A stretch of DNA of 64,000 bases from Pleurocapsa sp. PCC 7327 (GCF_000317025.1 NC_019689.1:2705501-2769500), one strand, 5' to 3'; shown: positions 35,049 through 45,161, counted from the stretch's first letter. Numbers and translations are program-made. Notes: a model not told the origin generated them from the sequence alone.

Positions 35049-37154
35049 TTAAGCAAACTTTATCGCGATTTCTGGGAAATTACTAGCTATCCAATCGGTT
35101 ACAGCTTCTGGTGCCAGCGGTTTAGAAAAGAAATAGCCCTGCGCGCAATCGCATTTGAGGATTTGTAACTGTGCCAGTTGTTCGGCGGTTTCCACGCCTT
35201 CTGCGGTCACTTTTATGCCTAAACTGCGTGCTAAAGTAACGATCGCTCGAACGATGTCCATATTCTTGCTAGCAATATGCATATTATTCACGAAGGCGCG
35301 ATCGAGCTTAAGCGTATCAATGGGAAAAGAATGGATGCAACTGAGCGACGAATATCCCGTCCCAAAATCATCTAGCGATAACTGCACGCCTAATTCTTTG
35401 ATTTCGGAGAGAATTATCGCTGCCGTTTCCTCGTGTTCGTTCATCAAGCCCGTTTCGGTCACTTCTAGATTCAGACAGCTGGCCGACAAGCCCGTTCCTT
35501 TGAGAATGCGATCGATTTGTCCGGCTAAATGGGGTTGAGACAACTGTTTGCGAGATAGGTTGACACTCATCGTCAAAGACCGACAGACTGGGAACTGTTC
35601 CTGCCACGCTTTCATCTGGCGACAGGCTTCTTGAAGTATCCACTGACCGAGCGGGATAATTAACCCCGTTTCTTCTGCTACTGGGATAAAGTCGGCTGGA
35701 GAGATAATGCCCCGATCTGGATTTCGCCAGCGTACCAGCGCCTCGAAACCAATACCTTTGTTGGTGCTCAGAGAGATAATCGGTTGGTAATTGAGATGAA
35801 ATTCGTTGCGTTCGAGCGCTTGTCTGAGTGACGTTTCTAGCTGTAATCGCGCCTGCACTTGGGCGTGCATGGTAGTATCGAAAACCTCGTACCTAGCTTT
35901 CCCTAGAGCTTTGGCGCGATACATGGCAGTGTCGGCATTGCGAAGCAGGTCTTCCGGTTTCTGGCAATTTTGCGAGTTGAGAGCGATGCCGATGCTTGCC
36001 GAAATGTATACCAGATGACCCATGAGGCTAAAGGGTTTCATCAGGTCGTCATTAATTCGCTGGGCTACCCGCGTTGCATCGCTAATATCCCTGATGTTTT
36101 CTAGCAAGATAGCGAATTCATCGCCTCCCAGACGAGCGACGACATCTCCTGGTCGCAGGCACTTTAGCAGTCTTTTTGCCACTTGAATCAGCAATCGATC
36201 GCCGACCAAATGTCCCAAACTGTCGTTAATTATCTTAAAGTGATCGCAATCTAAAAAGATAACAGCAAATAAATAATCAGGTTGTCGTTTGGTACGCTTG
36301 AGGGTACGCTCTAGGTGGTCGATAAAGAGCGTTCGGTTCGACAAACCCGTTAGCTGATCGTAGAGAACGCGGTGATGGCTTAAATCGGTCTGAGAGCCTG
36401 CGATGCGATAGGGACGACCGTTAGCAGTGCGAACGGCTAGCCCTCGACTGAGCGCCCAAAGGTAAGTACCGTTGCAATGCCGAATGCGATATTCGCTTTC
36501 AAAGTAGGGAGTAATGCCTTTGAGGTGGTTGCGCAACTTCATTTTAAATCGCTCCAAATCTTCGGGATGAATCCGCTGTAACCACTGATTGAAATATTTA
36601 AAATTCTCTTTTTCTTGATCGCTTAGACCGATGGTCGCTTTCCAGCGTTCGGAGAAATAAACTTCATTGGTGGTTAAATTCCAGTCCCACAACCCATCAT
36701 TAGAGCCTTGAGCGGCTAAGGCATATCGTTCTTCACTCTCTTGCAGCGCTTCCAAGGTCTGCTTGCGATTGATGGCATAGCGAATCGATCGCTCTAGTAA
36801 AGAAGCACTAATCTCGCCTTTAACCAGATAATCAGCTGCGCCGGCTTGCATGGCTTCGAGGTCATTTTCCCGCTCTCCCTGGCCGGTGAGCATGATAACG
36901 GGAACTTTACAACCATTGGCGATCGCCTCTCGCAGGAGTTCTAGCCCATTAGACTCGCCCAAACGGCAGTCAAATAGGTAGATCTCGTGCTGGTTCTTTT
37001 GCACCGCTTCTAGTGCGGCTGCGTAATTGCTAACCCACTCCAGTGTAAATTCAGTTCCCTCGATGTCAGACAATAAATCTTTGAGGAGGATAAAATCATC
37101 CTCATCGTCTTCCACTAATAGGATTCTTAATTGTTGACTCCTTGTGTTACTCAT
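35049..37154 (-). CDS. REC-PAS-GGDEF-EAL response regulator
   Basis: 701 residues. REC (8-130) with Asp in YLFDCRLGESNG as probable phospho-acceptor and VKGE at the Lys position; PAS with a PAC extension at about 140-265; GGDEF with GGDEF intact and an RPGD I-site; EAL with FEALVRW, EVTETGL, DDFGTGYSSL and LKLDRAF. It is probably a regulated c-di-GMP turnover enzyme. On the minus strand it follows an Rcp1-like regulator (80-bp gap) and the remains of a kinase, so it is likely to be the output of that phosphorelay. Confidence 0.92.
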   Translation of the reverse strand: MSNTRSQQLRILLVEDDEDDFILLKDLLSDIEGTEFTLEWVSNYAAALEAVQKNQHEIYLFDCRLGESNGLELLREAIANGCKVPVIMLTGQGERENDLEAMQAGAADYLVKGEISASLLERSIRYAINRKQTLEALQESEERYALAAQGSNDGLWDWNLTTNEVYFSERWKATIGLSDQEKENFKYFNQWLQRIHPEDLERFKMKLRNHLKGITPYFESEYRIRHCNGTYLWALSRGLAVRTANGRPYRIAGSQTDLSHHRVLYDQLTGLSNRTLFIDHLERTLKRTKRQPDYLFAVIFLDCDHFKIINDSLGHLVGDRLLIQVAKRLLKCLRPGDVVARLGGDEFAILLENIRDISDATRVAQRINDDLMKPFSLMGHLVYISASIGIALNSQNCQKPEDLLRNADTAMYRAKALGKARYEVFDTTMHAQVQARLQLETSLRQALERNEFHLNYQPIISLSTNKGIGFEALVRWRNPDRGIISPADFIPVAEETGLIIPLGQWILQEACRQMKAWQEQFPVCRSLTMSVNLSRKQLSQPHLAGQIDRILKGTGLSASCLNLEVTETGLMNEHEETAAIILSEIKELGVQLSLDDFGTGYSSLSCIHSFPIDTLKLDRAFVNNMHIASKNMDIVRAIVTLARSLGIKVTAEGVETAEQLAQLQILKCDCAQGYFFSKPLAPEAVTDWIASNFPEIAIKFA

Positions 37155-37234
37155 AATCGTTTATCAGTTTTCAGCGATCGGGGGTTCGCAAGTACGACAA
37201 TCATCATTAAGTATTCCCGTTTTCTTCTGATTTC

Positions 37235-37687
37235 TTACGCTTGCGGTGGAAGTTCTACAACTGCGAACCAGTATTTACCTAGCGTTTTCATGACTTCAAC
37301 CAATCCTTCAAAAGTGACAGGCTTGGTGATGAAAGAGTTAGCGCCCAGATTGTAGCTTTGGCAAATATCCATCTCTGCTTTCGAGGTGGTTAAGACGACG
37401 ACGGGAATTCCGCGTAGATTGGGATCGACTTTGATTTCTTGCAAGGCTTCGCGACCGTTCTTTTTAGGCATATTCAAGTCGAGCAAAATCAATCCGGGAC
37501 GGGGAGAAGCACCGGGCGCAGCGTATTTGCCCCGGCGGTATAAATAATCCATCAGTTCTTCGCCATTGCTGACGAAGCTCAGATCGTTGGCGAGTTTGCT
37601 CTCTTCTAGAGCCTCTTGGATCGACATGCGATCCTCTTCGTCGTCATCGGCGATCAAAATGGTTGTAAGTTTGTTGGTCGTTTTCAT
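37235..37687 (-). CDS. Rcp1/CheY-like single-domain response regulator
   Basis: 150 residues from ATG complement 37685-37687. A REC domain with the acidic pair DDDEED, the phospho-acceptor Asp in LILLDLNMPKKNG and ITKPV at the Lys. The loop after the first helix, and YLYRRGKYAAPGASPRPG, match the Rcp1-type receivers that pair with phytochrome-like kinases. It lies directly after a degenerate kinase fragment and before the REC-PAS-GGDEF-EAL gene. The frame runs into the fragment upstream, but that part is not a receiver. Confidence 0.88.
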   Translation of the reverse strand: MKTTNKLTTILIADDDEEDRMSIQEALEESKLANDLSFVSNGEELMDYLYRRGKYAAPGASPRPGLILLDLNMPKKNGREALQEIKVDPNLRGIPVVVLTTSKAEMDICQSYNLGANSFITKPVTFEGLVEVMKTLGKYWFAVVELPPQA

Positions 37688-37968
37688 AGTTCGCTTACGG
37701 CTGATTCCTGTTGGAAAGGGGGTTGAATGATAAATGATAAAAGTAGATCCTTGCTCTGGAACACTTTTGGCGGTGGCGATTTTGGCGAAAATTGCCAAAC
37801 CGATATCCGTTCCTTCGCATTCCGCCGCGACCGTGCAGGCGTTGACATACCTGAAAAATGCGATCGCTATATTTTCATCAAACCCGATCCCATTGTCTTT
37901 AACTGCGATCTGATACTCATCGGGTTGCGATCTCGATCGCATGTTATCGATCGTGACTAGGGAGGTTT
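37688..37968 (-). pseudogene. degenerate C-terminal HATPase fragment of a phytochrome-like kinase
   Basis: The minus strand encodes TIDNMRSRSQPDEYQ then DNGIGFDE in one frame; the next bases only match the family (KYSDRIFQVCQRLHGRG) after a frame change. GTDIGLAIFAKIATA and EQGSTFII follow in the first frame, missing the RHRGFIEA-like segment. The intact relative is the kinase at 38373-40571. The 5' part of this gene is replaced by an IS630 remnant at about 37970. The damage shows the kinase is dead; its Rcp1-like partner gene survives downstream. Confidence 0.8.
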
Positions 37969-38339
37969 TCCTCCCGGCGATGAAAAAACACTAAGTGTAG
38001 AATCAAGACATCCTGGCGGAGGAAAGCCTCCTTCGCTTAACGAGCAACAACTACATCTAGTCAGCCGATTAGTAGAAGAAAATAATGACGCAACTCTCCA
38101 ACAATTATGCGATCGCCTCGAACAAAGAACTGAGAGCAAAATTAAGGAAAACGAGCTTATGGGAAGCGTCCTTATAATCGGGCAGCAATATACCCCTAAT
38201 TGGCGCGATCGCCCTCTCAGGTTTATTAGCTCCTTTTACTTTTGAAGGGTGGACAGAGCGAGAAGCTTTCATTACTTATGTCAAGGAAGTTCTAATTCCT
38301 CTACTTTCAAAAACCCCCCGTACAGGGGTTAGTCGTTAA
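37969..38339 (+). mobile_element. IS630-family transposase remnant
   Basis: The plus strand encodes RHPGGGKPPSLNEQQLHLV and RLVEENNDATLQQLCDRLEQ, the helix-turn-helix/linker part of IS630 transposases, in one frame. From 38205 in another frame it reads ALSGLLAPFTFEGW and EAFITYVKEVLIPLL, the DDE-domain part, ending in TAA at 38337. The N-terminal 60-70 residues, a middle section and the C-terminus are missing. A GGGAGG-TTTT-CCTCCC palindrome sits at the left boundary. No intact ends were found. It lies between the dead kinase fragment and the intact CHASE4-type kinase. Confidence 0.72.
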
Positions 38340-38372
38340 TTGTTTCCCCATCTCAGAAATCTCCCCATACTC

Positions 38373-40571
38373 CTAGTCCGCTTCTCTAGCCTGTCGAATG
38401 GGTAAGGTAACGATAAAGGTCGCGCCTTGACCTGGAGTACTTTTAGCTTCGATAAAACCGCGATGGCGAGCGACGATTTTGGCACAGATAGCGAGTCCGA
38501 TCCCCGTTCCTTCGTACTCGTTACGACCGTGCAGGCGTTGAAAAACCTGAAAAATCCGATCGCGATACTTTTCGTCAAAGCCGATGCCGTTGTCACTCAC
38601 TGAGATCCGACAACGATCGCCTGTTAACCTTTCTCCGAACACTCGAACTATTAGTGGTTCCTCCTGGCGGCGAAATTTTAGGGCATTGCTCAGCAAATTC
38701 TGAAACAATTGACGCATCTGTAGCGGATCGGCATCGATAGTAAAGAGTTCGCCAATTTCTATGCGTCCTCTCGTCTGCTGAATTTGCACTTCAAAATCGG
38801 AGACGATCTCAGCAATCAGTTTGTTGAGATCGACCGAGACAAATGGTTGAGCTGTAGTGGTCACGCACGAGAAAGTGAGTAGATCCTGGATCAGGATTCG
38901 CAGGCGCTGCGCTGACTTTCGTATTCTCTCTAGATAATCTCGACCTCGATCGCCGAGTTGGTCGGTGTAATTGGCTTGCAGGCGATCGCCAAATGCCTCG
39001 ATTTTCCTGAGGGGTTCTTGTAGGTCGTGGGAGGCGATATAGGCAAACTGTTCGAGTTCGGCATTGGATCGCGCTAATTCTACCGCCTGTTGTGCCAAGG
39101 CTCGTTCGGCGAGTTTGCGCTCTGTGATATCGCTCAGCGAGCCTGCCATGCGGTAGGGTTTTCCCTGTTCGTCTCGTACTGCCAGTCCCCGACAAAGTAC
39201 CCAGCGATACGATCCGTCTTTGTGCCGCATCCGATATTCATATTGAAAGTAAGGAGTCTGACCGTTTAAGTGAATCTCTATGCCCCATTCGATCGACTCG
39301 CGCTCTTGGGGATGTACTCGCTCAAACCATTCATTGGGATCTGGATCGATTTCGTTATCTTCGTAGCCGAGAATGGCTTTCCAACGCGGGGAGAAATAAA
39401 TTTGGTCGGTCAGCAAATCCCAATCCCACATGCCATGATTAGCGCCTTCAACTACCAGAAAATACCGCTCTTCGCTCTCTTTAAGAGCTATCTGAGATTG
39501 CTGGAGTTGTTCGAGCGTCGAGTTAAGAGCGCTAGCTAGTTGAGATAATTCATCGTTACCCGCCAATAAAACCCTTGCCGACAAGTTGCCAGTAGCTCCA
39601 ATCCGATCGATTAGGTGGGTAAGTTGACCCAGACGAGAGAGGATTAGCCTCTCTAGCAGCAGCCAACTCAGACCGCAGAAGACTAAACCGATGACTAGGG
39701 TAGTCCAGAAATAGTAGAGAAAACTGCTTTCTGCATGTACATGGGTGTTTCGGTCTATTTCTATGCGCACGATCGAGGCGGGTCGAGCGAAAATATCGCG
39801 CAGCAAAACATAGGACGCGATCGCGTTGTTAGTCAGGTTTTTTGCAGCGACTGGCGCATTTTTAAGTAATTGAGATCGCACGGACTGCACGTCTGCTGGC
39901 TGTTGGGGATCGCGATCGCGATAAAGGCTTAATTTTACTTGCATAATTTCAGCCAGCCTTTCAATCTCTGCGCGATCGAGAAAGCGCCCCATAATTAACG
40001 TTCCGCGAACGGGTTCTTGTTCCTGGCTGGTGAGGATAGACCGAGCGCTCAGAAGCATCAGACCCTCTTGTAGGAGAACAAAACCCTTGATACTTCCGTC
40101 CGTTCGAGAATGACGCAGCAGAGGCGATCTGTCTTGAAAAATTAGCGCCATCAAGTCAGCAGGCAATGCTCGTCTTTTTTGGCTCTGTAGGTCGAAACCC
40201 TGTCCAAAGACGATTTGTCCGGATTGGTCGACAATCAGAAAAACGTTGAGCTTCAAATTGGTGAATGTTCGGTTTACTAGATTTGAGGCTATATAAGCGG
40301 CATTCCCATCTTTAACAAATTGGTAGGTATCGTCCCATTCAGCCCAATCGCCAGCCATCAGATCTAGCTGACAAATCTCGTGGGATAAAACATTCTGGAC
40401 TTGCTTGGCATTCAAGATAGCCCTTTCTCGATTGAATTTGGCATAGCTGTTGAGCAAAATAATCCGAGCAGCAGTAAATTGACCGACGAAAAGCACTAAA
40501 AATGCAATGCCAATCGCGGATACTACTTTACAACGAAGTCCTGACATTTGTTTGGGAATAATAGCTGACAT
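38373..40571 (-). CDS. CHASE4-HAMP-PAS-HisKA-HATPase sensor histidine kinase
   Basis: 732 residues from ATG complement 40569-40571; the frame is open further upstream. Membrane helix at about 14-35, CHASE4-type periplasmic sensor (about 45-300), second membrane helix and HAMP (about 310-375), PAS with PAC (about 395-510), HisKA with ASHDLQEPLRKIEAFGD as phosphoacceptor site, and HATPase with NLLSNALKF, DNGIGF and GTGIGLAI. The HDLQEPLR form is that of phytochrome-like kinases which partner Rcp1 regulators. Such a regulator lies about 0.7 kb downstream, beyond an IS remnant and a dead kinase fragment. Confidence 0.92.
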   Translation of the reverse strand: MSAIIPKQMSGLRCKVVSAIGIAFLVLFVGQFTAARIILLNSYAKFNRERAILNAKQVQNVLSHEICQLDLMAGDWAEWDDTYQFVKDGNAAYIASNLVNRTFTNLKLNVFLIVDQSGQIVFGQGFDLQSQKRRALPADLMALIFQDRSPLLRHSRTDGSIKGFVLLQEGLMLLSARSILTSQEQEPVRGTLIMGRFLDRAEIERLAEIMQVKLSLYRDRDPQQPADVQSVRSQLLKNAPVAAKNLTNNAIASYVLLRDIFARPASIVRIEIDRNTHVHAESSFLYYFWTTLVIGLVFCGLSWLLLERLILSRLGQLTHLIDRIGATGNLSARVLLAGNDELSQLASALNSTLEQLQQSQIALKESEERYFLVVEGANHGMWDWDLLTDQIYFSPRWKAILGYEDNEIDPDPNEWFERVHPQERESIEWGIEIHLNGQTPYFQYEYRMRHKDGSYRWVLCRGLAVRDEQGKPYRMAGSLSDITERKLAERALAQQAVELARSNAELEQFAYIASHDLQEPLRKIEAFGDRLQANYTDQLGDRGRDYLERIRKSAQRLRILIQDLLTFSCVTTTAQPFVSVDLNKLIAEIVSDFEVQIQQTRGRIEIGELFTIDADPLQMRQLFQNLLSNALKFRRQEEPLIVRVFGERLTGDRCRISVSDNGIGFDEKYRDRIFQVFQRLHGRNEYEGTGIGLAICAKIVARHRGFIEAKSTPGQGATFIVTLPIRQAREAD

Positions 40572-40811
40572 GAGTTTTGGGGAAACTTTTTGCGGTTCGA
40601 TTCCCGAAACCGGGCGATCGAAAGTCCCCGTTACGCTGAGATGGCCAGCGCTAGACTGACACCTAGAATTCCCCAATCGCGATCGGAAATAGCAACGTTT
40701 TGCTGAATATTTTTTGCTTCTGTTGAATTTGGGCAATAATTTTGGGAAATTTAAATTTAGAGTTTCGATTGGATCGATTCTCGAATCATTATTCTTATAA
40801 GGTGTGAGGAT

Positions 40812-42476
40812 ATGACAAGCTTAAGAAAACTAGGACAATACGGGCTGCTCGGGTTAATGCTGTTGGGTTCGATAGGTCTAACGGCGACCAATGCTCTAGC
40901 TGACGCGATCGCTCCTCAAAGTCGCGAAACTCCTGCGGCTAATGCCGATTTCCTCCAACAACTCGATCGCTACAATAATCAGAGCGATTCCCTCGACCAA
41001 GTGACTAGCGTCCAAGAATTAAAGGACGTTGCTCCGACAGAGTGGGCATATGAAGCATTGCGGAGTTTGGTGGAACGCTATGGCTGTATCGTCGGCTATC
41101 CCGATAGTACTTACCGAGGCAACCGTGCCCTAACCCGTTGGGAGTTCGCCGCTGGTTTGAATTCCTGCATGAATACCATGGAGCGTCTCATTCAGGAAAA
41201 TGTTGCCGTTCTCAAGGAAGACGTGGATACGCTCAAGCGCTTGGCACAAGAATTTGAAGCCGAACTAGCTGCCCTAGGCGGACGAGTCGATAACTTAGAA
41301 GGGCGCGTCGCTTTTTTGGAAGACAATCAATTTTCAACAACTACTAAGCTAACGGGCGAAGTCGTTTTTGCCGTTGCTGCCGCAACTAACAACGGCGGGA
41401 CGGATAATCAAGCCGTTTTCCAAAATCGGACGCGCTTATATCTAGAAACTAGCTTTACAGGAGAAGATATTCTCTATACTGGACTGGCGGCAGGCAATTC
41501 TCCTCGTTTCGACCTTCCTTCTCAAGGAACGGGCGTTCCCACTGGCGAAGGGATCTTTACCTTCCAGGATTATTTCGACAATGATGTCGCGATCGATTTT
41601 CTATCCTACTTCACGCCGATTGGCGATTGGGCTGAAGTTTTCGTGACTGCTGCTGCCGGAGCTACTTCAGACTATTTACCTACTGCTGGTAACGATCCCA
41701 TTGACGATGGCGGCGATGGCGGTTCTGGTGCCCTGACTCTCTTTGGTGCCCACAATCCGATTTACTATATCGGAGGTGGCGCTGGGGCAGGATTTAACCT
41801 CAAGTTCGGCGATACATTTACGCTCAGTACGAGTTATCTAGCCGGGCCTGCCGATGCCGCCAGTCCAGCGGAAGGGGCTGGAATTTTTAACGGGGATTAC
41901 GCAGCTTTAGGGCAGTTGACCATTACGCCCAATGACAGTCTGACGTTTGTCCTGACCTATGTCAATAGCTATCATAGTGCTGGTACGCCCATCTTTAACT
42001 ATGGCTTTGCTACTTTCCCCGATAGTACAGGAGTTGTCGGGACAAGCTTTGCTAACTTTCCTGGCGGCACTGATGCTAGGGTTAGTGCCAACTCGTTTGG
42101 CGTTGGTGCTTCTTATCGGGTTGCGCCGCAATTCGTCGTCAGCGCCTGGGGAGGATACACGATCGCCGATATTCGCAATTTCTCTGAGGACGGAGAAATT
42201 TGGAACTACGCGCTGTCTCTTGCCTTTCCTGATTTGTTCGGGGAGGGAAATTTGGGCGGTTTGATCGCAGGCGTTCAGCCCTATTTGGGCAACCCCGCTG
42301 AAGTGGGTTTGGTTGGTGCTTCTAACAATATTCCCATACACATAGAAGCTTTCTACCGCTATCAGCTCAACGATAATATTTCCATCACGCCTGGAATTGT
42401 TTATCTAAACGCGCCCGATCAGCAGGACGATGAAGATGCGATCTTGGGCGTTGTCAGAACGACTTTTACGTTCTAA
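40812..42476 (+). CDS. SLH-domain iron-uptake/OprB-type porin
   Basis: 554 residues. Signal peptide to about residue 31 (core LGLMLLGSIGL, ALA-D cleavage), an SLH domain at about 60-125 (ELKDVAPTEWAYEALRSL, GYPDSTYRGNRALTRWEFA) that binds cell-wall polysaccharide, a coiled coil at about 130-175, and a C-terminal OprB-like barrel from about 180 to the final Phe (TTFTF). This is the main porin class of cyanobacterial outer membranes, used for ions and iron. Ribosome site AAGGTGTGAGG. A hairpin follows the stop. Confidence 0.95.
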   Translation: MTSLRKLGQYGLLGLMLLGSIGLTATNALADAIAPQSRETPAANADFLQQLDRYNNQSDSLDQVTSVQELKDVAPTEWAYEALRSLVERYGCIVGYPDSTYRGNRALTRWEFAAGLNSCMNTMERLIQENVAVLKEDVDTLKRLAQEFEAELAALGGRVDNLEGRVAFLEDNQFSTTTKLTGEVVFAVAAATNNGGTDNQAVFQNRTRLYLETSFTGEDILYTGLAAGNSPRFDLPSQGTGVPTGEGIFTFQDYFDNDVAIDFLSYFTPIGDWAEVFVTAAAGATSDYLPTAGNDPIDDGGDGGSGALTLFGAHNPIYYIGGGAGAGFNLKFGDTFTLSTSYLAGPADAASPAEGAGIFNGDYAALGQLTITPNDSLTFVLTYVNSYHSAGTPIFNYGFATFPDSTGVVGTSFANFPGGTDARVSANSFGVGASYRVAPQFVVSAWGGYTIADIRNFSEDGEIWNYALSLAFPDLFGEGNLGGLIAGVQPYLGNPAEVGLVGASNNIPIHIEAFYRYQLNDNISITPGIVYLNAPDQQDDEDAILGVVRTTFTF

Positions 42477-42499
42477 TAATGCCTAGCTATTAAAGACGG

Positions 42500-42526
42500 G
42501 GGCGCGAGGGAACTTTTATTGCGCCC
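42500..42526 (+). terminator. hairpin after the porin gene, no U tract
   Basis: GGGCGC (42500-42505) pairs with GCGCCC (42521-42526), 23 bp past the stop. The loop contains CTTTTATTG, also present in the hairpin after the BI-1 gene. Confidence 0.4.
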
Positions 42527-42623
42527 TCTCAGTTCCTCGTAAGGCTTTCTGAGAATTAATAATCTCTGAGGCCCACAAAACTAAGATATTGCTCCCAGTT
42601 AAGTCGTAAAACTGAACTCATTC

Positions 42624-43355
42624 ATGACCTATAGTCTCAGGATTGCCGATATTCCTAGCAGCGAACGACCTCGCGAACGATTGCTTAGTTTGGGAGCCAG
42701 ACACTTATCAACGGCTGAATTGTTAGCCATTTTACTTGCTACGGGTCAAGGAAAAGGAAAACTCTCTGCGATTGGCTTAGGGCAGTATATTTTACAAGAA
42801 TTAAGCAAGCACAAGCGCGAACCTTTGGATGTTTTGAGAGATATCAGTCCTCAAGAGTTGATGGCGATTCCAGGAATTGGACCAGCAAAAGCTACAACCA
42901 TTCTTGCTGCTGTTGAATTGGGCAAACGAGCGTTTCAAATACGACCGATGGAAAAGGTTGTGATAGACAGTCCTGATGCAGCAGCGGCAGCGATTAGTCT
43001 GGATTTGATGTGGCAGCAACAAGAGCGATTTGCCGTCATTTTGTTAGATGTCAAGAACCGTTTCATCGGTACTAAAGTGGTAACTATCGGTACTGCCACT
43101 GAAACATTAGTTCATCCTCGCGAGATTTTCCGCGAAGTTATCAAACAAGGAGCCACGAAGCTCATCATCGCTCACAATCATCCTTCTGGTAACTTAGAAC
43201 CGAGTCAAGAAGATATTTCTTTAACGGAGCAGTTATTACAAGGGGCGCAATATTTAAGGATTCCACTTTTGGATCACTTAATCGTCGGCAATGGCGATCG
43301 TCAAAGTTTGCGACAGATAACCGATCTGTGGGAGAAATACCCTCAAAACGATTGA
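42624..43355 (+). CDS. radC: RadC family JAB/MPN protein
   Basis: 243 residues. N-terminal helix-hairpin-helix region ([15 protein letters not shown]) and C-terminal JAB1/MPN domain with the metalloprotease signature [14 protein letters not shown]. The family name comes from an old repair mutant later reassigned; the true activity of RadC is unresolved. Length and start (TCATTCATG) are typical. It is followed closely by tRNA-Val and then a convergent Hsp70-like gene. Confidence 0.94.
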   Translation: MTYSLRIADIPSSERPRERLLSLGARHLSTAELLAILLATGQGKGKLSAIGLGQYILQELSKHKREPLDVLRDISPQELMAIPGIGPAKATTILAAVELGKRAFQIRPMEKVVIDSPDAAAAAISLDLMWQQQERFAVILLDVKNRFIGTKVVTIGTATETLVHPREIFREVIKQGATKLIIAHNHPSGNLEPSQEDISLTEQLLQGAQYLRIPLLDHLIVGNGDRQSLRQITDLWEKYPQND

Positions 43356-43388
43356 TAGTTGAGGTTTATGTTAAGCTTGGAGAAAGAA

Positions 43389-43460
<72 letters not shown>

Positions 43461-43496
43461 TTTTTACGTTTGATATAACTTTAGGCGATCGCCCGC

Positions 43497-45092
43497 TCAA
43501 CTCAACTGTGCCACAATCTGATTTCTCAGTAGTGTTTCTTGCCTAAGTAAATCTTCCACGTTAATTCGCAAGAAACGCTGTTCGTCTACCCAGAATTGCA
43601 ATTTAATGCGATCGCTTCCCTGACTCCCCGCAGGATTTAGTTGCGCGATCGTTCTTGCCCCATCGCGATCGTTGAGAGGGCGAACCGTGGTTTCGCCACT
43701 GCCAACGGAACGAGTTACCAAGCGATCGCCTTCAAAATATACCTCAGTTCCTCCCGTGTCTGCACCCAATTCACCGATAATTAATTCGATGCTGGGTTGA
43801 TTTTCCACAGAGGCACCCAAGGTCAATTCAACAGGATTGCCCATCGGATAGGGTTGCCCTGCCCTAATAATCGGATGCCAACTATGGGCGTTTTTGCGGC
43901 GATTCCAGTAGCGAATTCCGTAACTGTGATAGAGAAAGTCTTTTAATTCAAATCCTTGAGCTAATTGCAATGCGCCCAATGCGATCGCTTCAAAGGGGCG
44001 ATCGCAGCGAATTTTGGCTTCATCGAAGTATTGTTTGACCCAATTTTGTACGGCAGGAATTTGTACCGTTCCTCCCACTAATAACACGGCATCGATATTG
44101 GTTATTTCAATTCCATTGCGCCTTGCTTGCTGCAAGACTTGAGTCATTAATTCGTCTAATTGCTCAAAAAATTGCTGTTGTTTGAGAATTTCTTCAAAGC
44201 GATCGCGATCTAATGCTAATTCGTAACTCTCAAAAGTTTCATCATTAAAATAAACTTCAGTTGCTTGTGTTTGAGAAGAGAGTTGAATCTTTAGTCGTTC
44301 TGCCAAACGAGTTGTTAAAGGAGATTTTGGCAATCCTTGTGTTTGAGCAAAATAATCGACTAACCAAGAATCGAGATCGGAACCCCCTAAATTCGTGCCT
44401 GCTTTGGCTAAAACGCGGGCGAGTTTGGCTTTTTGTCCCGAATTATTGCCAAAGAATTTTTCGCCCCATTTAAGAATAAAGCCCTGCGTTTTTTGTTTGT
44501 TATCTAAGTCCAACTGAACTAAAGAAAGGTCGATCGTTCCGCCGCCAAAATCGACGACTAAAAGCAAATTTTCGTCCGTCGTACCGTACCCCAGCGCCGC
44601 TGCCGTCGGTTCGTCGAGAATTCTAATTTGTTCGATCGCCCAAGATTGACAGACTTGACTCAACCAACTGCGATAGGTTTCAAAGCTATCGACGGGGACG
44701 GTGAGGACGAGAGAGTCGGGAGTTTGGGAGGTTTCTTCTTTGAGTTGGTTAATCAACGTCGTTAAAAACCATTCCCCGACTCGTTCAAAAGTGATGATTT
44801 TTTCATCTAATTCTGGCAAAAACCCTTGTATTTGCGCGCCGATTCCCCGTTTGAAGCTACGGAAGAAGCGGGGATCGTTGGCAAGATCCAAACCGCGATC
44901 GCGTACTGTCTGTCCCGCGACGATCTTAGCGCGACTGGCATCTTCTACATACACCAAACTGGGAATCAGAGGGGGATTATCTCCCAGTTGTTGGGACAGT
45001 CCCGATAGTTTTACGGTTTCGGGCTTTTCGGTTGCTGCGTTCCAACGGGTAATAACGGTGTTACTGGTACCGAAATCGATGGCGTAGGACAC
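43497..45092 (-). CDS. Hsp70 family ATPase (DnaK-like, non-canonical)
   Basis: 531 residues. Nucleotide-binding domain features: DFGTSNTVI near the N-terminus, ILDEPTAAALGYG, VVDFGGGTIDLSLV, and VLLVGGTVQIPAV. The substrate-binding beta domain is recognisable from about 400, but the C-terminal lid of DnaK is absent and the total is about 100 residues shorter. Such proteins belong to a distinct Hsp70-like group found in cyanobacteria, with unknown clients. Its upstream region contains a short repeat array. Convergent with tRNA-Val. Confidence 0.9.
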   Translation of the reverse strand: MSYAIDFGTSNTVITRWNAATEKPETVKLSGLSQQLGDNPPLIPSLVYVEDASRAKIVAGQTVRDRGLDLANDPRFFRSFKRGIGAQIQGFLPELDEKIITFERVGEWFLTTLINQLKEETSQTPDSLVLTVPVDSFETYRSWLSQVCQSWAIEQIRILDEPTAAALGYGTTDENLLLVVDFGGGTIDLSLVQLDLDNKQKTQGFILKWGEKFFGNNSGQKAKLARVLAKAGTNLGGSDLDSWLVDYFAQTQGLPKSPLTTRLAERLKIQLSSQTQATEVYFNDETFESYELALDRDRFEEILKQQQFFEQLDELMTQVLQQARRNGIEITNIDAVLLVGGTVQIPAVQNWVKQYFDEAKIRCDRPFEAIALGALQLAQGFELKDFLYHSYGIRYWNRRKNAHSWHPIIRAGQPYPMGNPVELTLGASVENQPSIELIIGELGADTGGTEVYFEGDRLVTRSVGSGETTVRPLNDRDGARTIAQLNPAGSQGSDRIKLQFWVDEQRFLRINVEDLLRQETLLRNQIVAQLS

Positions 45093-45095
45093 TTT

Positions 45096-45130
45096 TCAGT
45101 TATTAGTTGTCAATTATCAGTTATCAGTGT
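45096..45130. repeat. imperfect TTATCAGT heptamer/octamer array
   Basis: Four variants of TTATCAGTT/TTGTCAATT in a row, directly upstream of the Hsp70-like start, matching the array at 13761-13825. Confidence 0.6.
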
Positions 45131-45161
45131 TACATAATTTACCCCCTAGCAGAGCTATGAG

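Noticed and set aside
34874-35056. 60-residue minus-strand open frame before the REC-PAS-GGDEF-EAL gene's end
   Set aside because: No ribosome site, composition follows AT-rich repeats (GAAAATAGTAGAAA twice), and it overlaps the stop region of the neighbour. Treated as noncoding.
43497-45092. Annotation of the Hsp70-like gene as dnaK
   Set aside because: It lacks the C-terminal lid and is about 100 residues short, so it is not the housekeeping chaperone.
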